From the NCBI RefSeq assembly GCF_050436995.1, contig NC_134767.1, positions 7,254,001-7,318,000 of the forward strand: 64,000 nt of DNA, in the 5' to 3' direction. Positions 1 to 10,690 of this stretch are shown piece after piece. The stretch comes from Anticarsia gemmatalis (lineage: Eukaryota > Arthropoda > Insecta > Lepidoptera > Erebidae). Under the pieces are notes generated by a model. That model saw nothing but the letters and a program-made list of their open reading frames with translations. It made no database searches and was not told the origin of the DNA. The translations under genes and the position numbers were made by a program. The number at the start of each line of letters is the position of its first letter. The first letter of the stretch is position 1.

Positions 1-3000
1 GAACACGTACCCGAGCTTCAGCGGGACTGACAGCTTCATACACATCGATGATGAGGAGACTATGAAACGGTAATAACAGCTCTATTGTTAGTTTTTAATA
101 ACTAATAATAAGTTGTATTTATAACAGTACTCACTGCTGCTTTAACTACACCGATAGCACGGTCGGTAGTGTACGCGACTACCGCATAGAAGTCTCGGGT
201 TGGAATTCTGCATCGGGGGCCAAAAAGTCGCTCCTTAATTTTTCTGTTAAGAATTTCCCAGAATGGTTTGCCCGGAGGTGGGAAGTTGAGGTATTCGTCG
301 TGAGGCCGTCGGTCCTGCAGCTGACCTCTCACTGCTCATATCGCTCCTTGAATACAAAAGGGCCACAAATCGAAATCTATAAATTTTACAGGAGAGCCAA
401 AACAAATTTTTGAAACTGTTTTTTTATAACATTTCATATATTTATTTATTAAATATAAGATGTTAATATATCATTAGATGCGTATTTTTTAGCTCTATCT
501 TTCTACAAAATAAACTTTGTAAAAGCTGTTACCTATTAAGAGAAAAAAGCATATAAGTCTCTTTTGCATTCAAAATTTGAACCAATATTATGAGAAATAT
601 GTCAAAAATTAAACACAGTTTTACAAATAAAAATGGTTAATTGTACTTTTTTGGTAAAAAAACCGTATCAAAAAGTTTAATAATAATTACTAAGTAAAAC
701 CATAACTGAATAGACCAGGAAAACATTGTATTAAACAATCTAAATAAAAAAATCTTAACTTTTTATTAAGTAAGTAAAATTATTGAGATCAACTTTGTGC
801 GTAACTTTCATTATTTAGTAAAATTAAACATCAATTATCATCATCAATCAATGGGTAACGTGACGAGTAGACTGAGTGCAGCAGGAGTATTAAAGAAATA
901 AGATAATAGAAAAGGTTTTTGAGTAATATAAGCCTTTATATTGAGCATTCGTGGATTATTCCAAAGCTTTTGACAGCATTACTCATTCCGCCATAGAATC
1001 ATCACTCCATCCAATTCCTACTTAAAGATACTATGTAGAATCGAACCTTCATACATCAAACTCATCAAAGCAATAGACAACAATATCATTCCAAATCCAA
1101 AGAAGCGTGAAACAGGGAGACCCGCTATCTCCCAAATAATTTACCAGCACCCTCAGAGAAATTTTCAGGAGCCTGGCGGTGTTATGGCAATCAAAAGCAT
1201 ATTTGTAAGTGGTAAACAGTTAACAAACCATTGTTTTGTAGATGACATAGTCAATGCTCAAAGATCTGAGCATGGCAAACCTTCAGATTAGACTGAGTAA
1301 GAACCGTACAAAAACACAGGTTATGACCAACAACACAAAACGTAGGGTCAAGGTAGACAGGCACGTCATAGACTATGTCGACGAGTACACTTGCTAGGGC
1401 CAGATAACCTCTTTTAACAACCGACGGGACAAAGAGTTGGACAAACGTGTCACAAGTGCCTGAAAGAGATCCTGGTCCAGGAAAGAGCTAATGAAGGGTA
1501 ACCTTCCACTGTCACTGAAGTGAAAGCTCGTCGACATGTTTATACCTACTACCCGTCCTTACCTACGCTGCCCAAACATGGTCCCTTACGGAAAACCAGA
1601 AAGAGCCAGAGAACGATGGAGCATAGTATATTATGCATCAAAAGAACAGATCACATCCGAAATTCTATACTGCGCTCCCAAACTCGCATAGCCGATATAA
1701 TGGAGAAGACCGCCAGGCTGAAATGGAACTGAGCCGGCCACATTATCCATATGCATTCGGAAAGGTGGACCCGCATATCTACCAAGTGAATGCCAGAAGA
1801 TGAAAAACTTAAATGGAGATGGCGGGATGATTTAGACGCATTTAAAAAGGACTGGTCGGATCTAGCCCCTGAAAGAGGAATTTGAAAGGAAAGGGTTCCT
1901 CTTTACTTTGCCTGCATCAAAATGTATTATTTTATTTTTAAAATTGTAACGAAAACTAAAATTATAATCATACCAAACGGTCATATTTCTGGCCTTCCCA
2001 TTCTAGCACGCTAAAAATGATTATTTATTCCACAATAATTTAATGCAAAAGGGACGTATTTCAAAATATGCTACTGTTATATTACAAAATATAATAACAA
2101 ATACTAGTGTTTGAATGCAAAACGGTCGTTTTCAGAAATATGGCACTTTTGTATTACGAAATATGGTTACAAATACTATAGTTAGAATGCAAAAAGGACG
2201 TTTTCCAAAATATGGCAGTTTTGTATTGTAAAATATAATCACATTAACTTGAAATTTTGCACCCAACACAGACATATTTTGGATTGTGGCACTTTTTCAC
2301 GCAACTGACGAGCATTTGCGTTGAATCTCCGGGCGCAACTCACAAAGTGGCTGTTTTGCACTGACATTACCTGTCAAAGTGAGCTAATGCAAAAAGGGCA
2401 GTAAGTCAGTGCAGCCATAATATAAGCAAAAATGATGGGGGTTTTTTTTTACTATAAAATATAGTCGGTTCAGGTGTCATTTTTGCAATAAAACGATTTT
2501 CATTTTTTTTTGAGTTGTGGCCCTTTTGCATTGAAGGAGCGATATGGGTAATGAGAGTAAAGGAATGCAATGTGTATGGATGCAATCTATGTATTATGCA
2601 CACATTTAAACAATATATATAGAAAGTCCTGCAACGTTGTCCGGTTTCAATGGCATTGGCCTAGCCGTCTATCGCCTAGGAAGATATTAGAAGGTTATGT
2701 TTATAGATTGATAACTTTTATCCAATCTTTTTTAAGAAATATTAATGTTTGTTACAGGCTGGTGTCATATTCTTTAGACATCAACATACGCTTCCGCTCG
2801 GTGGTATCGGGCGGCCTGCTCGTGTGGAGCGGCGGCGCGCGCTCGCCTCCTGACTTCTTATCTCTAGCTATTGAGAACTCCGTGCTTGTGTTCAGGTAAT
2901 TGTTGCATCTAGACACGCGGCAGCGTGTCAAGTCAAGTTCAAGCAATAGAACTGGCTGGCTAGCGCCGAGTGTAATATTTAGTGAATGCAATCCCGATCT

Positions 3001-4877
3001 CGCGGGATCCCGATCTCGCGAGATCCCGTGTATTTTTTCGGGATCAATCCCGAAGCATAATATGACGAGATCCCGTTCGGGATTGTCGGAGAGGGCATTT
3101 TCAGCAGTTGGCTACATTGCAATAGACTTAAGATGCCGATTAGAAGCTCGTACTATTGATACACTTTGTATTTTAAGAGGCTACTTTCAAAATGCCATGT
3201 GATTACTTTTTATTTTGATCTCCTGGAGCTACACCTACTTTTTTGTTATGTTCATGTTATTACACCTGTTAATTATGTTACGTTGTTAGTAATATTGAAA
3301 AATGAAGGCTTTTATTTTCTTTCAAATAATAATTTATTGCATTCACCACACTATCACACACATATTACATTAAACAAGCCGTTCGAATTGTATTATTTTT
3401 ACTAACTAGACGGGATCCCGAAAATCTCGGGATCCCGCGGGATTGATATTTCTGATCGCGAGGGATCTCGAGTTTACGATCTCGAGTCGGGATTGCATTC
3501 CCTAGTAATATTACACGAACCATTTGCTGCTTAGGCCACATCAGAATGAAAAATCAATCCTCGCAAAAAGCCTTCTTGAAAATACGTTCTCCTGTTACCG
3601 AAGCAACCATTGAAAGCTGTGGTTATAGGCTTCAAAACTTTATTGGTGAAAGGACAGGGAGATGGATTGATGTTGTTGGTTGGAAGTTTTATTAGGTTGA
3701 TAAAAATATTATGACTGCATTTCCTATAATTGCCTTTCAAACTCGTCATCTTTTATTTAAATGTGGTAACAAAGCGTTTGGTAAATTAACAATCTTAAAA
3801 TACCAATACTATTTCAGGTATGACCTGGGCAGCGGTGAGGTGGTGATAATAGCGAATCACACCAAAGTCGACGATGGACTGTGGCACAGAGCAAGAGCAA
3901 CTAGGTAAACCAATTATTATAATTATGTACCTACCATATACTTTGCAGGCGCTAACTAAAAAATCTCGTAAAATCATACTTAAGATTTTACCAGTTGCAA
4001 AAAAAACCTTCTTATTGAACATAGTATCGATGTTTTTTTCTAGTATTTAATAATTTTATTGTCGACTCATATTTACAGTTTAACACTCATTAATGCGTGC
4101 TAGAATCAACGTAAGTCTCGGAAAATATTTTAACTCCCTCCGAGATTCAAAAAATTGGTTTCGCTTTGCTTACCGTACCAAGATTTCAAAGAAAACACAC
4201 TTGATGTGTTGTAGGACCGTGAAATATAATTAAAATTTTAAGTTAACTTGTCATATTATATTGCAGGAACAGACAAGCGGGCGTGCTAGAAGTGGACGGA
4301 CTGGGCTCCGTCGGTAAAGTGTCGCCTGGGAAACTTAAACAACTTAACACTGAGAACGGCCTTTATATAGGTAAGTTACTACTACTATCATTATGTACTT
4401 TCTATCTAGGAAACAAACGATCGTGCCTAAACGACGTACTTACATATACAGCGATTTTTGGTCTTGGTCTTCATACAAAAGCATATTTTTATTGCGCTTT
4501 AGGATATCTGGGCTTCTATAGAAAGCTTTAGTCACTTTTTACGACTCGAGTACACTACCCGGATTTAAAAATACATAAAACTGGTTGACATTATTTTTAT
4601 TTATTGCAGGTTTCTATCAGGGATTTATTGAAATGTTTAATCTTAATTCCCAACATAAAAGAGTGTTTTGATATTTTTTTAAGATTAGTATTATTAACAT
4701 CTTTTTATTGTTTCAGGTGGTCTCCCATCAATAGAAATGAACACGCAAGGCCGATACAAAAGCGGTTTAATCGGCTGCGTCTCACAAATATCTCTCAGCG
4801 GAGACTTCGACATTCCTCTATCACTCTCCAAGTTACCACACACTATCACGAACAACGTGGGCCGATGTGCCCCCTAA
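1..4877 (+). CDS. trol: Perlecan-type (trol-like) heparan sulfate proteoglycan, C-terminal laminin G domain, 5' partial
   Basis: Five exons join in frame: 1-69 (reading from base 2), 2758-2895, 3818-3904, 4267-4370 and 4717-4877 (stop TAA 4875-4877), giving 185 residues; upstream exons lie outside the window. All junctions are GT-AG and codon phases match. The product is one laminin G domain: a PSFSGTDSFIHI start, the SGGLLVWSGG strand, DFLSLAIENSVLVFRYDLGS, DDGLWHR, the YIGG turn, SGLIGCVSQI, and a closing GRCAP that supplies the second cysteine of the terminal LG disulfide. This order and wording match the last LG module (LG3) of perlecan, an extracellular basement-membrane proteoglycan that binds dystroglycan and integrins. 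Agrin or another LG protein is the alternative, but the FRYDLGSGE stretch and protein end directly after the disulfide favour perlecan. The gene name is by family resemblance only. Confidence 0.85.
327..369 (+). repeat. Left arm of an inverted repeat pair (partner 2514-2556)
   Basis: Bases 327-369 read as the reverse complement of 2514-2556 with few mismatches. The core is CATATCGCTCCTT followed by AAAAGGGCCACAA. The arms enclose about 2.1 kb containing the RTE relic and the 72-bp tandem array, which suggests the ends of one TIR-type element that later took other insertions. No clear target duplication was found, so a chance pairing of two copies in opposite orientation remains possible. Confidence 0.55.
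940..1905 (+). pseudogene. RTE-type non-LTR retrotransposon relic (reverse transcriptase and C-terminal part)
   Basis: Conceptual translation, with frame changes and stops, shows reverse transcriptase landmarks in order: FVDYSKAFDSI at about 946-978, KQGDP at about 1110-1125, and a catalytic-site variant FVDDIV at about 1238-1256, where families of this kind normally have FADD. It continues with KRTDHIRNSILRSQTRIADI and EKTARLKWNWAGHI (about 1635-1750), then WRWRDDLDAFKKDWS (about 1820-1860), the C-terminal wording of insect RTE endonuclease-reverse transcriptases. The 5' endonuclease part is missing and the reading frame is broken many times, so the copy is dead. It lies sense to the perlecan gene inside an intron. 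Confidence 0.8.
2042..2251. repeat. 72-bp tandem repeat, about three units
   Basis: Three consecutive units begin with AATGCAAAA at 2042, 2114 and 2186, an exact 72-base period. Each unit contains AATGCAAAANGG, then an AAATATG block, then a TATTAC/GAAATAT block and ACAAATACTA. The third unit breaks off near 2251. The same AATGCAAAAAGGG word recurs alone at about 2388. Confidence 0.75.
2514..2556 (-). repeat. Right arm of the inverted repeat pair (partner 327-369)
   Basis: This is the reverse-complement partner of 327-369, with core TTGTGGCCCTTTTGCA followed by AAGGAGCGATATG. The motif AATGCAAAAGGG inside it also recurs at about 2042, 2114, 2186 and 2388, so the arm and the neighbouring tandem array probably belong to one repeat family. 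Confidence 0.55.
2980..3504 (+). mobile_element. Internally deleted hAT transposon with 8-bp target duplication
   Basis: The element starts TAGTGAATGCAATCCCGA and ends with the inverse of TAGGGAATGCAATCCCGA. It is flanked on both sides by the same 8 bases, GTAATATT (2972-2979 and 3505-3512), the classical hAT signature. Inside, on the plus strand up to 3199, sits the C-terminal end of a hAT transposase: LSERAFSAVGYIA and RCRLEARTIDTLCILRGYF, the dimerisation motif of that superfamily, followed by a stop. The N-terminal and catalytic parts are gone, so the copy is non-autonomous. The subterminal regions are dense in CGGGATCCCG and GATCTCG words, which may be transposase binding repeats. It lies in a perlecan intron. 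Confidence 0.88.
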
Positions 4878-4984
4878 GACATGCCCTATTCATTTAAATG
4901 AACCCCCCCGCGTTCATTTAAGTGAATCAACATTTGTTATAACCGCCCCCGAGCGTTCATTTAAATAGATCAATCATTTAAACA

Positions 4985-5153
4985 GTAGCGCGATTCTCTA
5001 CCACTATCGACTATCGAAAACCGGCTATCGAGAAATTTTATATGAAAACTGTATCAGCGCCTCTAGCGGGGGTAGTAGGAACTATTTTTGCAGTACATTT
5101 TAAATGTCAAACTCTCGTTACTCGATAGTATCGACTGTAGAGAATCGCGCTAC
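4985..5153. mobile_element. Fold-back MITE, family A, copy 1
   Basis: The ends are GTAGCGCGATTCTCTAC and its inverse GTAGAGAATCGCGCTAC. The interior has the family words ATCGACTATCG, CCGGCTATCGAGAAATTTT, GCGCCTCTAG and AAATGTCAAACTCTCG. Similar copies lie at 20530, 26949, 29600, 34286 and 34461. It sits about 110 bases after the perlecan stop codon, probably inside the 3' UTR. Confidence 0.8.
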
Positions 5154-7667
5154 GGATCGTAAATGAACGATCGTTTCGAGTTAGTGTTACGTGTGTCGTT
5201 TAGATTTGTCACTAAGTTTGTTTCATCAGGAGTTGCTTTTCGTGACGACCAAACTGCGTAAACATATCAATGTAAACTTCGGTGGCAATAAAACTAAACA
5301 ATATTGGTAATTTACGGTTTTTCAAATGATAATGACTGTTTTTTTGAACCGGTGTTTTTTTTACTTTGTATTTTTAATACTCTAGTCAATTTAGATTTAA
5401 GTAAACCCGCTGGTTTCTCACTCTTTTCACGTTAAATAATTTCGTTTTGATAAATACTTTCAATGATTTTGTTTCCATGTACGATGGAATAACTTTTCAA
5501 AGTGCTTTACTATCTAGTAGATATATAAAAAAAACTATTTGTAATGTTAAATTAAATAAAATTCTAGTCGTACGAGTGGTTTGCACGCAGTATTATTTTG
5601 TAAAACATTTTCTTTTGATAGCTAAACACAATTTGTTACGACGTAAATGTATTTTATATAATATAGTTCAATAAGTATATATATACATACATAGCGTTTG
5701 TATATTATCAGACAAATTTTTCATATGGACGTGGTTTTAGAACATTTGTAAGTAGTTACACAATAGATTTGAACATTATTGTTAGGCTTTAAATTTGATT
5801 TGATACGGGAACTGTGTTTTTTGCTATTATTTTTGATTTGTGTGTCTGTTTGTCACAATGAATGTAAAGACTTGATTCCTAAACAAGTCTGAAATATAGA
5901 TTAATGTATAGAATGTTTTATTTTGGAACTGTAACTGATGGCGTAGCAAGAGGGAAACAAAACTTAATTTTATTTTATCGAACATACCCGCATTTTGTAG
6001 GATGTTATACCTTCTAAGTATAACAAGCGATAAAGCAAGATTATAAATACATTAAAAACTATTTGATAATATCCAAGCAGATCCAAGATTTTTCTTACTT
6101 ACGTATATAAAATCTATGTTCACGGTTGGGCTTTGAATTTCCCTATGCATTATGAACAAGAAATTATTTAAGAGGAGGGTTTAAACTCTTACTCCTCTTA
6201 CAATGCGATTAGGCTAAAAAGTCATAAGAAAAATAGACTTCGTAATAAAATTGCCAGTGTATAAAAATATAAACTCCATTTGTTTTTCAAATCTATGGTC
6301 TAATTTCAAATTTTAATACTTTCAAATATAAAGTTCTGTACTATCGAAGAATTTTTATACTTATTTATTTTCTAATTATACTATTTATAGCTCTAGCTAC
6401 GCCTCTACATTGTATAGCAGTGCAATATAAAATGAAACGTTCCCGTCGCTTAGTTCCTGATTGTGTTGCAGTCAGACATGGCACCGACTAGTCGTAATAT
6501 AGTTATAGAGTATATTTATCGGGTAGATTTAACGCGCTTTGTATGTATAAACGAATGTGTTGGTTTATTTAGCGATTGTTATATAACGAACTTTGATAAA
6601 ATACTGATTTTTTTAAAGATTTTTGACAGTTATGAAGGTTTTATTTACCTAGTTCTCATAATAGATCTATTGAGCTGGAAGGGGCTGAAAAAAGGAAGTT
6701 TAATTGACCTCTACCAAAACGGGGAGGCGGTGATCAGAGAAAATATGAAAAAGTATTTATTACCTATTATATTACATAGCCTTTTATAGTAAAGTTACTT
6801 AAAGTTTTTTTTTTAATGACTCTTGATTTTGCTTTTAGACCAATCTGGGAATTCCATTTTGCACAGAAATTTATTTATTACACCTTCAACACCCAAACAT
6901 ATAATTCTGGTCTGGGAAAAAATATGCATCGATACAATATTGCTTTTGTACGGATGAAACTTTCTTTAAGAACGTGTTTCCTTATGACTAACCGAACGCC
7001 TTACGCGTTTTTATTTTAATACCCACTTTTTATACTGACGTCATTACCGAAACAAGAATTGGAAAAACCTTGATAGTTAATTTAATGTTTAACTTTCATT
7101 TCCAAAAAGTTCGTTATAAAACAATCGTTAAGTAATATATTCGATACGTACCCTAAATGCCCTTCACTGGGATTTCATTTACACCAATAATTTTCGTCAA
7201 TTATAGTGTTTCACAGGGTGTGGAAATTATTTACATAAAATATCTACATATCTTTATTGTGGTCTCCTTTCATTTAATCCCAGTTTTCATGTGCAGCGCG
7301 TCACATACATTCATTTAAATGTATCATCGCATTGATCGAATTAAATGTAACCCGTTTTAAATGTAATAAATGAACCAATAAAAATAATTTGAACTGAATA
7401 ATAAAGTAAATTTTATATCGCAACTTTAATGTGCAATAAATAAAATTATTTGTTGACTCCGCTTGACGCCATTTTGAAAATTTAGCTACCCATTGTCAGC
7501 TTTTGATAAAGGATGTTTGTAAATGGATATTTCAGGTGAATTTACATTGTGTTGGAAGTTAAAACATTACTACGTAGTTCTACTTGTGAAATAGCTTGAC
7601 TAGTATTAGTTTTGTATGTGAGACCTGTCCGATGTATTATATGCCGTTATTTGTACAAAATTATATC

Positions 7668-7673
7668 AATAAA
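7668..7673 (+). promoter_or_regulatory. Candidate distal poly(A) signal of the perlecan gene
   Basis: A canonical AATAAA is followed 10-30 bases later by TGTTTTGGATTTTATTT, a good GT/T-rich downstream element. Use by the upstream gene is inferred from strand and position only. Confidence 0.45.
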
Positions 7674-7690
7674 AATATAATAAAATGTTT

Positions 7691-8440
7691 TGGATTTTAT
7701 TTCGCCACTTGTATAAATATTTGCCGCATGTTTTATGGTCGTAAGCGCGTGTATTGAGCGTGACGGTCTGAATTCCTTTCCCGGGTCAGCCGATTATAGT
7801 TTTCATCTAGGTGATGCTTTGTGTGGACGTTAATTTTCTATAAAAATTATAAGCATTTTAGGCTGAACAATTTAGAGCTCATCTAAATTATTGTAATTGA
7901 GATTCGAACCTGCGAGGCATCTTGGGCATGCTAGCGACATTCTAACTTTAAGTCCTTGGGCTGCTCCGTTAATCCTCAGTGCACCCATAAGACCTTTGCT
8001 AAGAGTTTAATTTGCTACGATCGGTGTGTGACCTCCCGTATATATTCTGTTTAATTTTACCTACGTGATTTTTAAAATTGTAGACGTACCTAAATAATTA
8101 ATTTATTTAAATCCCTGAAATAATTTTAATTAGGTGCATATATTAGGCATAACCGCAAGGAACTGCCTAGACGCATATATTAGCAACTGCAAGGAACTAT
8201 CTAAATTAATAACTCAAAACAAAAACTGGGTTTTTTGTCAGTCCGGAAACCGGAATCCTTAAAGTAAAATTAAATCATATTACACTCCTACATTCTTATC
8301 TAAAATAATGTGAGTCAACGTCAAGGTTGGGCGTAAAAACCCAATGAAATATACGTATTATGAGCCAGCTATTAGGATAGGAACCACCGCAAAATGACTC
8401 AGCCTCAAACCGGCTTTGTAAACGTTCATTCATCTTGTGA
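7691..8440. other. Intergenic stretch with a degraded tRNA-like/SINE fragment
   Basis: No coding signal was seen. At about 7905-7975 the sequence ATTCGAACCTGCGA resembles an inverted B box of a tRNA-derived SINE, and CTGCTCCGTTAA may be the inverted A-box side, but the match is poor. Confidence 0.3.
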
Positions 8441-8449
8441 ATGAGTGAG

Positions 8450-8835
8450 TGTATGCACAGGTGCGCCGACCGCGCCAAAGTATTCCGTTCATTCCATTCC
8501 ATCAATCAGTTACGAAAGACCCTCCAGAGAGGACGCACGCGCTTTACCCGCGAAAAGTTACCGACATTTCAACTCTCGAAAACTTTTAAGTGAGGATAAT
8601 TTACTTTTTTATCCAGAATTCGGTTAGTTAAAAACTTTTTGTGAGAATTGCATTGAGTTTTATCATCAAATCGACGAATTGCATTAAGTTTTTTTACCGT
8701 TAGTTTGACAAAAACAAAGCGTAGTGTCTCGTGTGAGAACTTTGTGATTTTTTGTGTGATAATTATCATTTGGTTCACGTTCAGTGTTTAGAAAAACATC
8801 GAGTTGCACGTATAACCTTGCTTGACCAGTTTGTT
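8450..8835 (+). promoter_or_regulatory. Candidate promoter and non-coding first exon of the reeler/b561 gene
   Basis: Around 8460-8570 GC and CpG content rises well above the neighbourhood. An insect initiator-like TCAGTT occurs at 8506-8511. About 325 bases later comes a strong donor-like GTAAGT at 8836-8841. The next plus-strand gene begins its coding at 35961 in an exon with an acceptor at 35948-35949, so that gene must have an upstream 5' UTR exon somewhere. This site would fit, implying a first intron of about 27 kb. There is no transcript evidence. Confidence 0.3.
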
Positions 8836-9494
8836 TGTAAGTATTGAAAGTAAAAGTTGAGAATTCGTGCGTACGCACTAAGAATGTAAAACATAAGATT
8901 TTGAAACAAACACATTTGTTTCACAAACGGCCACTGACATTTTTGTTGTTTACGCAATAATATTATGTGTATTATTTTATAAGCGTAAGTTATTATCTGT
9001 CTTTAAGTTACTCGATCTTTGTCACCTATAATAAGTTGCATAAATTATTTCAAATGTAGGGACTACCCGCAAAGTTTTAAGTTACAGTATTAGCTAATAC
9101 ATAATTAGTTTCAAGAATCAAAGCTGATAGTTATTGACTATTTACCATCTCGGGAGATGTCCAAAGGAATAATGCAGTTGAATTTCTGGTAGGGTTAAAT
9201 CACCGTGACGATTTCATCATAATGCAGACCTCTTATAACGTTAAATGTGTTTTTAAAATTATCAAATAGTGATAAGACTAATTGGTTAACAACTACCAAA
9301 CCAGACATCGTAAATTGGTAACTTAACACTTAGAGATAAGTGCCTAAATATACGTAGGGAACTTGGAAAAAAAATATTTCATTTAGCAGCGTTATGAATA
9401 TTACTAACATCTTAAGTAGGTAAGTACCTAGGTACTTATTATTTGGTTCTAATACACGCACTGTTTTTTCATAACAAAATAAGTAGTAACTTGT

Positions 9495-9537
9495 ACTTTG
9501 ACAAAGGAAAATGATACGCATTTTCCTTTGTCAAAGT
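9495..9537. repeat. Perfect 19-bp hairpin with 5-base loop
   Basis: The left arm is ACTTTGACAAAGGAAAATG, followed by a five-base loop and an exact inverse arm. The sequence is unrelated to the MITE families in the window. Confidence 0.85.
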
Positions 9538-9799
9538 CAGACATTCAAATTACGTAAAAAGGTGTGTGCAAACAATTTATTGCGACAATGCGTGATTGGA
9601 CTTGGCGGGGACTACCGTGCACCCAAATGGTTATTATGAAATATCAAAATATGGTAATGCCAACTACGGTACTTACCTAAATCATGAATAAATATTATTT
9701 TGAGCAATCAAGACGACACGTGGATGTGAGTTCGAAATATCGAATACGGAATGAAAATTACCTAGTTGGTTATGTTTATATTATTCTTTAAATTTTTCT

Positions 9800-9905
9800 T
9801 AATTCAAGGTGTTCCCTTATTAAACAAAGGTCTACCCCAATCTCCTCCACTGGTTCGAGAGGTATTCTCGGCCATATTAAGCCACCCAGATAGCTGTGCC
9901 ATCAC
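9800..9905 (-). repeat. Fragment of a common lepidopteran-type SINE/LINE tail
   Basis: The words AACAAAGGTCTACCCCAAT and CTCCTCCACTGGTTCGAGAGG resemble the frequent moth repeat with GGGCAAAGGCCTCC...TCCACT. It is degraded and has no ends. Related pieces occur at about 23240, 55731 and 61890. Confidence 0.5.
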
Positions 9906-10690
9906 CATCGTATAATACCGATTTTAAAAGTCATATTGACAAGAAAAACGCATACTTTACCTAACTTGGGAATCGCTCTCTGCCATATAACTTTGAATCG
10001 TTGTAACCTCAAACAAAAAATAAACTAACTTCAACATAAATATTCTACACTAAAATTGGCAACATTTTAAAACGCAAGTCTCATTAGGTAAATATATTTA
10101 AAACATTTAACCACTATGCAAAAATCTGCATAAACTCGATTTGTACAAAATTTATAGTGTTCTTGACCGAAATACATATTGCGTAATGTCCAAATGTATT
10201 TTGATTAATATTTATTTCAACACTTCGAGATACGGCCATTCATTCATATAGTGTTAGATAGTAGGCCGTAGTAAATAATTGATATTGTTATGATTGTGTA
10301 AAAGGTTATCATTTAATCAATGAACACTGATTATGCCTAGAGAACTATTACTTTTTCCTGGCTACAATAAGACGTAGTGTATTTTTTTCGATTTCTTTGT
10401 ACAAACATGCAGTTCATAGGTTTCTTACTGGTTCTTCTCATAAGGCTCTAAGCCCTTTCCGAGCTAGTAATGTATTCAGTAATTGCAACATTAATTATTT
10501 CATCTTAACGAATAAATGATTTGATTTTTAATCAGCTTGGGATATGACTTTAATGGTTTGAACTAGGTAAATAGTGAAAGGCAAAAAAAATTTGCATGCA
10601 TTCGCTTCTTTGTTTCTTTTTTGTAGTGAAATGCAGACATATCCATCTACTAGACCTTATTCAATCTTATAAACAACCAACGTAAAAGGA
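9906..10690. other. Non-coding AT-rich stretch
   Basis: I see no exon, RNA gene or well-formed element here. Only short open frames rich in stop-adjacent AT sequence are present. Confidence 0.5.

Larger units (their letters stand above)
70..2757 (+). other. Perlecan intron packed with transposon debris
   Basis: This intron separates the two first visible perlecan exons (donor at 70, acceptor AG at 2756-2757). It holds an unclassified stretch at 102-332, a pair of inverted repeats (327-369 and 2514-2556), an RTE-type LINE relic (940-1905) and a 72-bp tandem repeat (2042-2251). No host exon was seen in the rest. Confidence 0.7.
4878..7690 (+). other. Probable 3' UTR / downstream region of the perlecan gene
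   Basis: After the stop codon the region has no further recognisable exon. An AATAAA lies at 5287-5292, and a better-looking one at 7668-7673 is followed by a GT- and T-rich stretch. The transcript could therefore end near 5310 or extend about 2.8 kb. The region contains a fold-back MITE (4985-5153) and several TTCATTTAAATGAA-like palindromes just after the stop. A 108-codon open frame at 6463-6789 has no recognisable domain. Confidence 0.45.

Noticed and set aside
102..332. 76-codon minus-strand frame in the perlecan intron
   Set aside because: I recognise no domain, and it overlaps the arm of an inverted repeat; it is most likely repeat-derived or chance.
6463..6789. 108-codon plus-strand frame downstream of perlecan
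   Set aside because: Strongly AT-rich composition, no recognisable domain, no neighbouring exons, and it lies in a probable 3' UTR.
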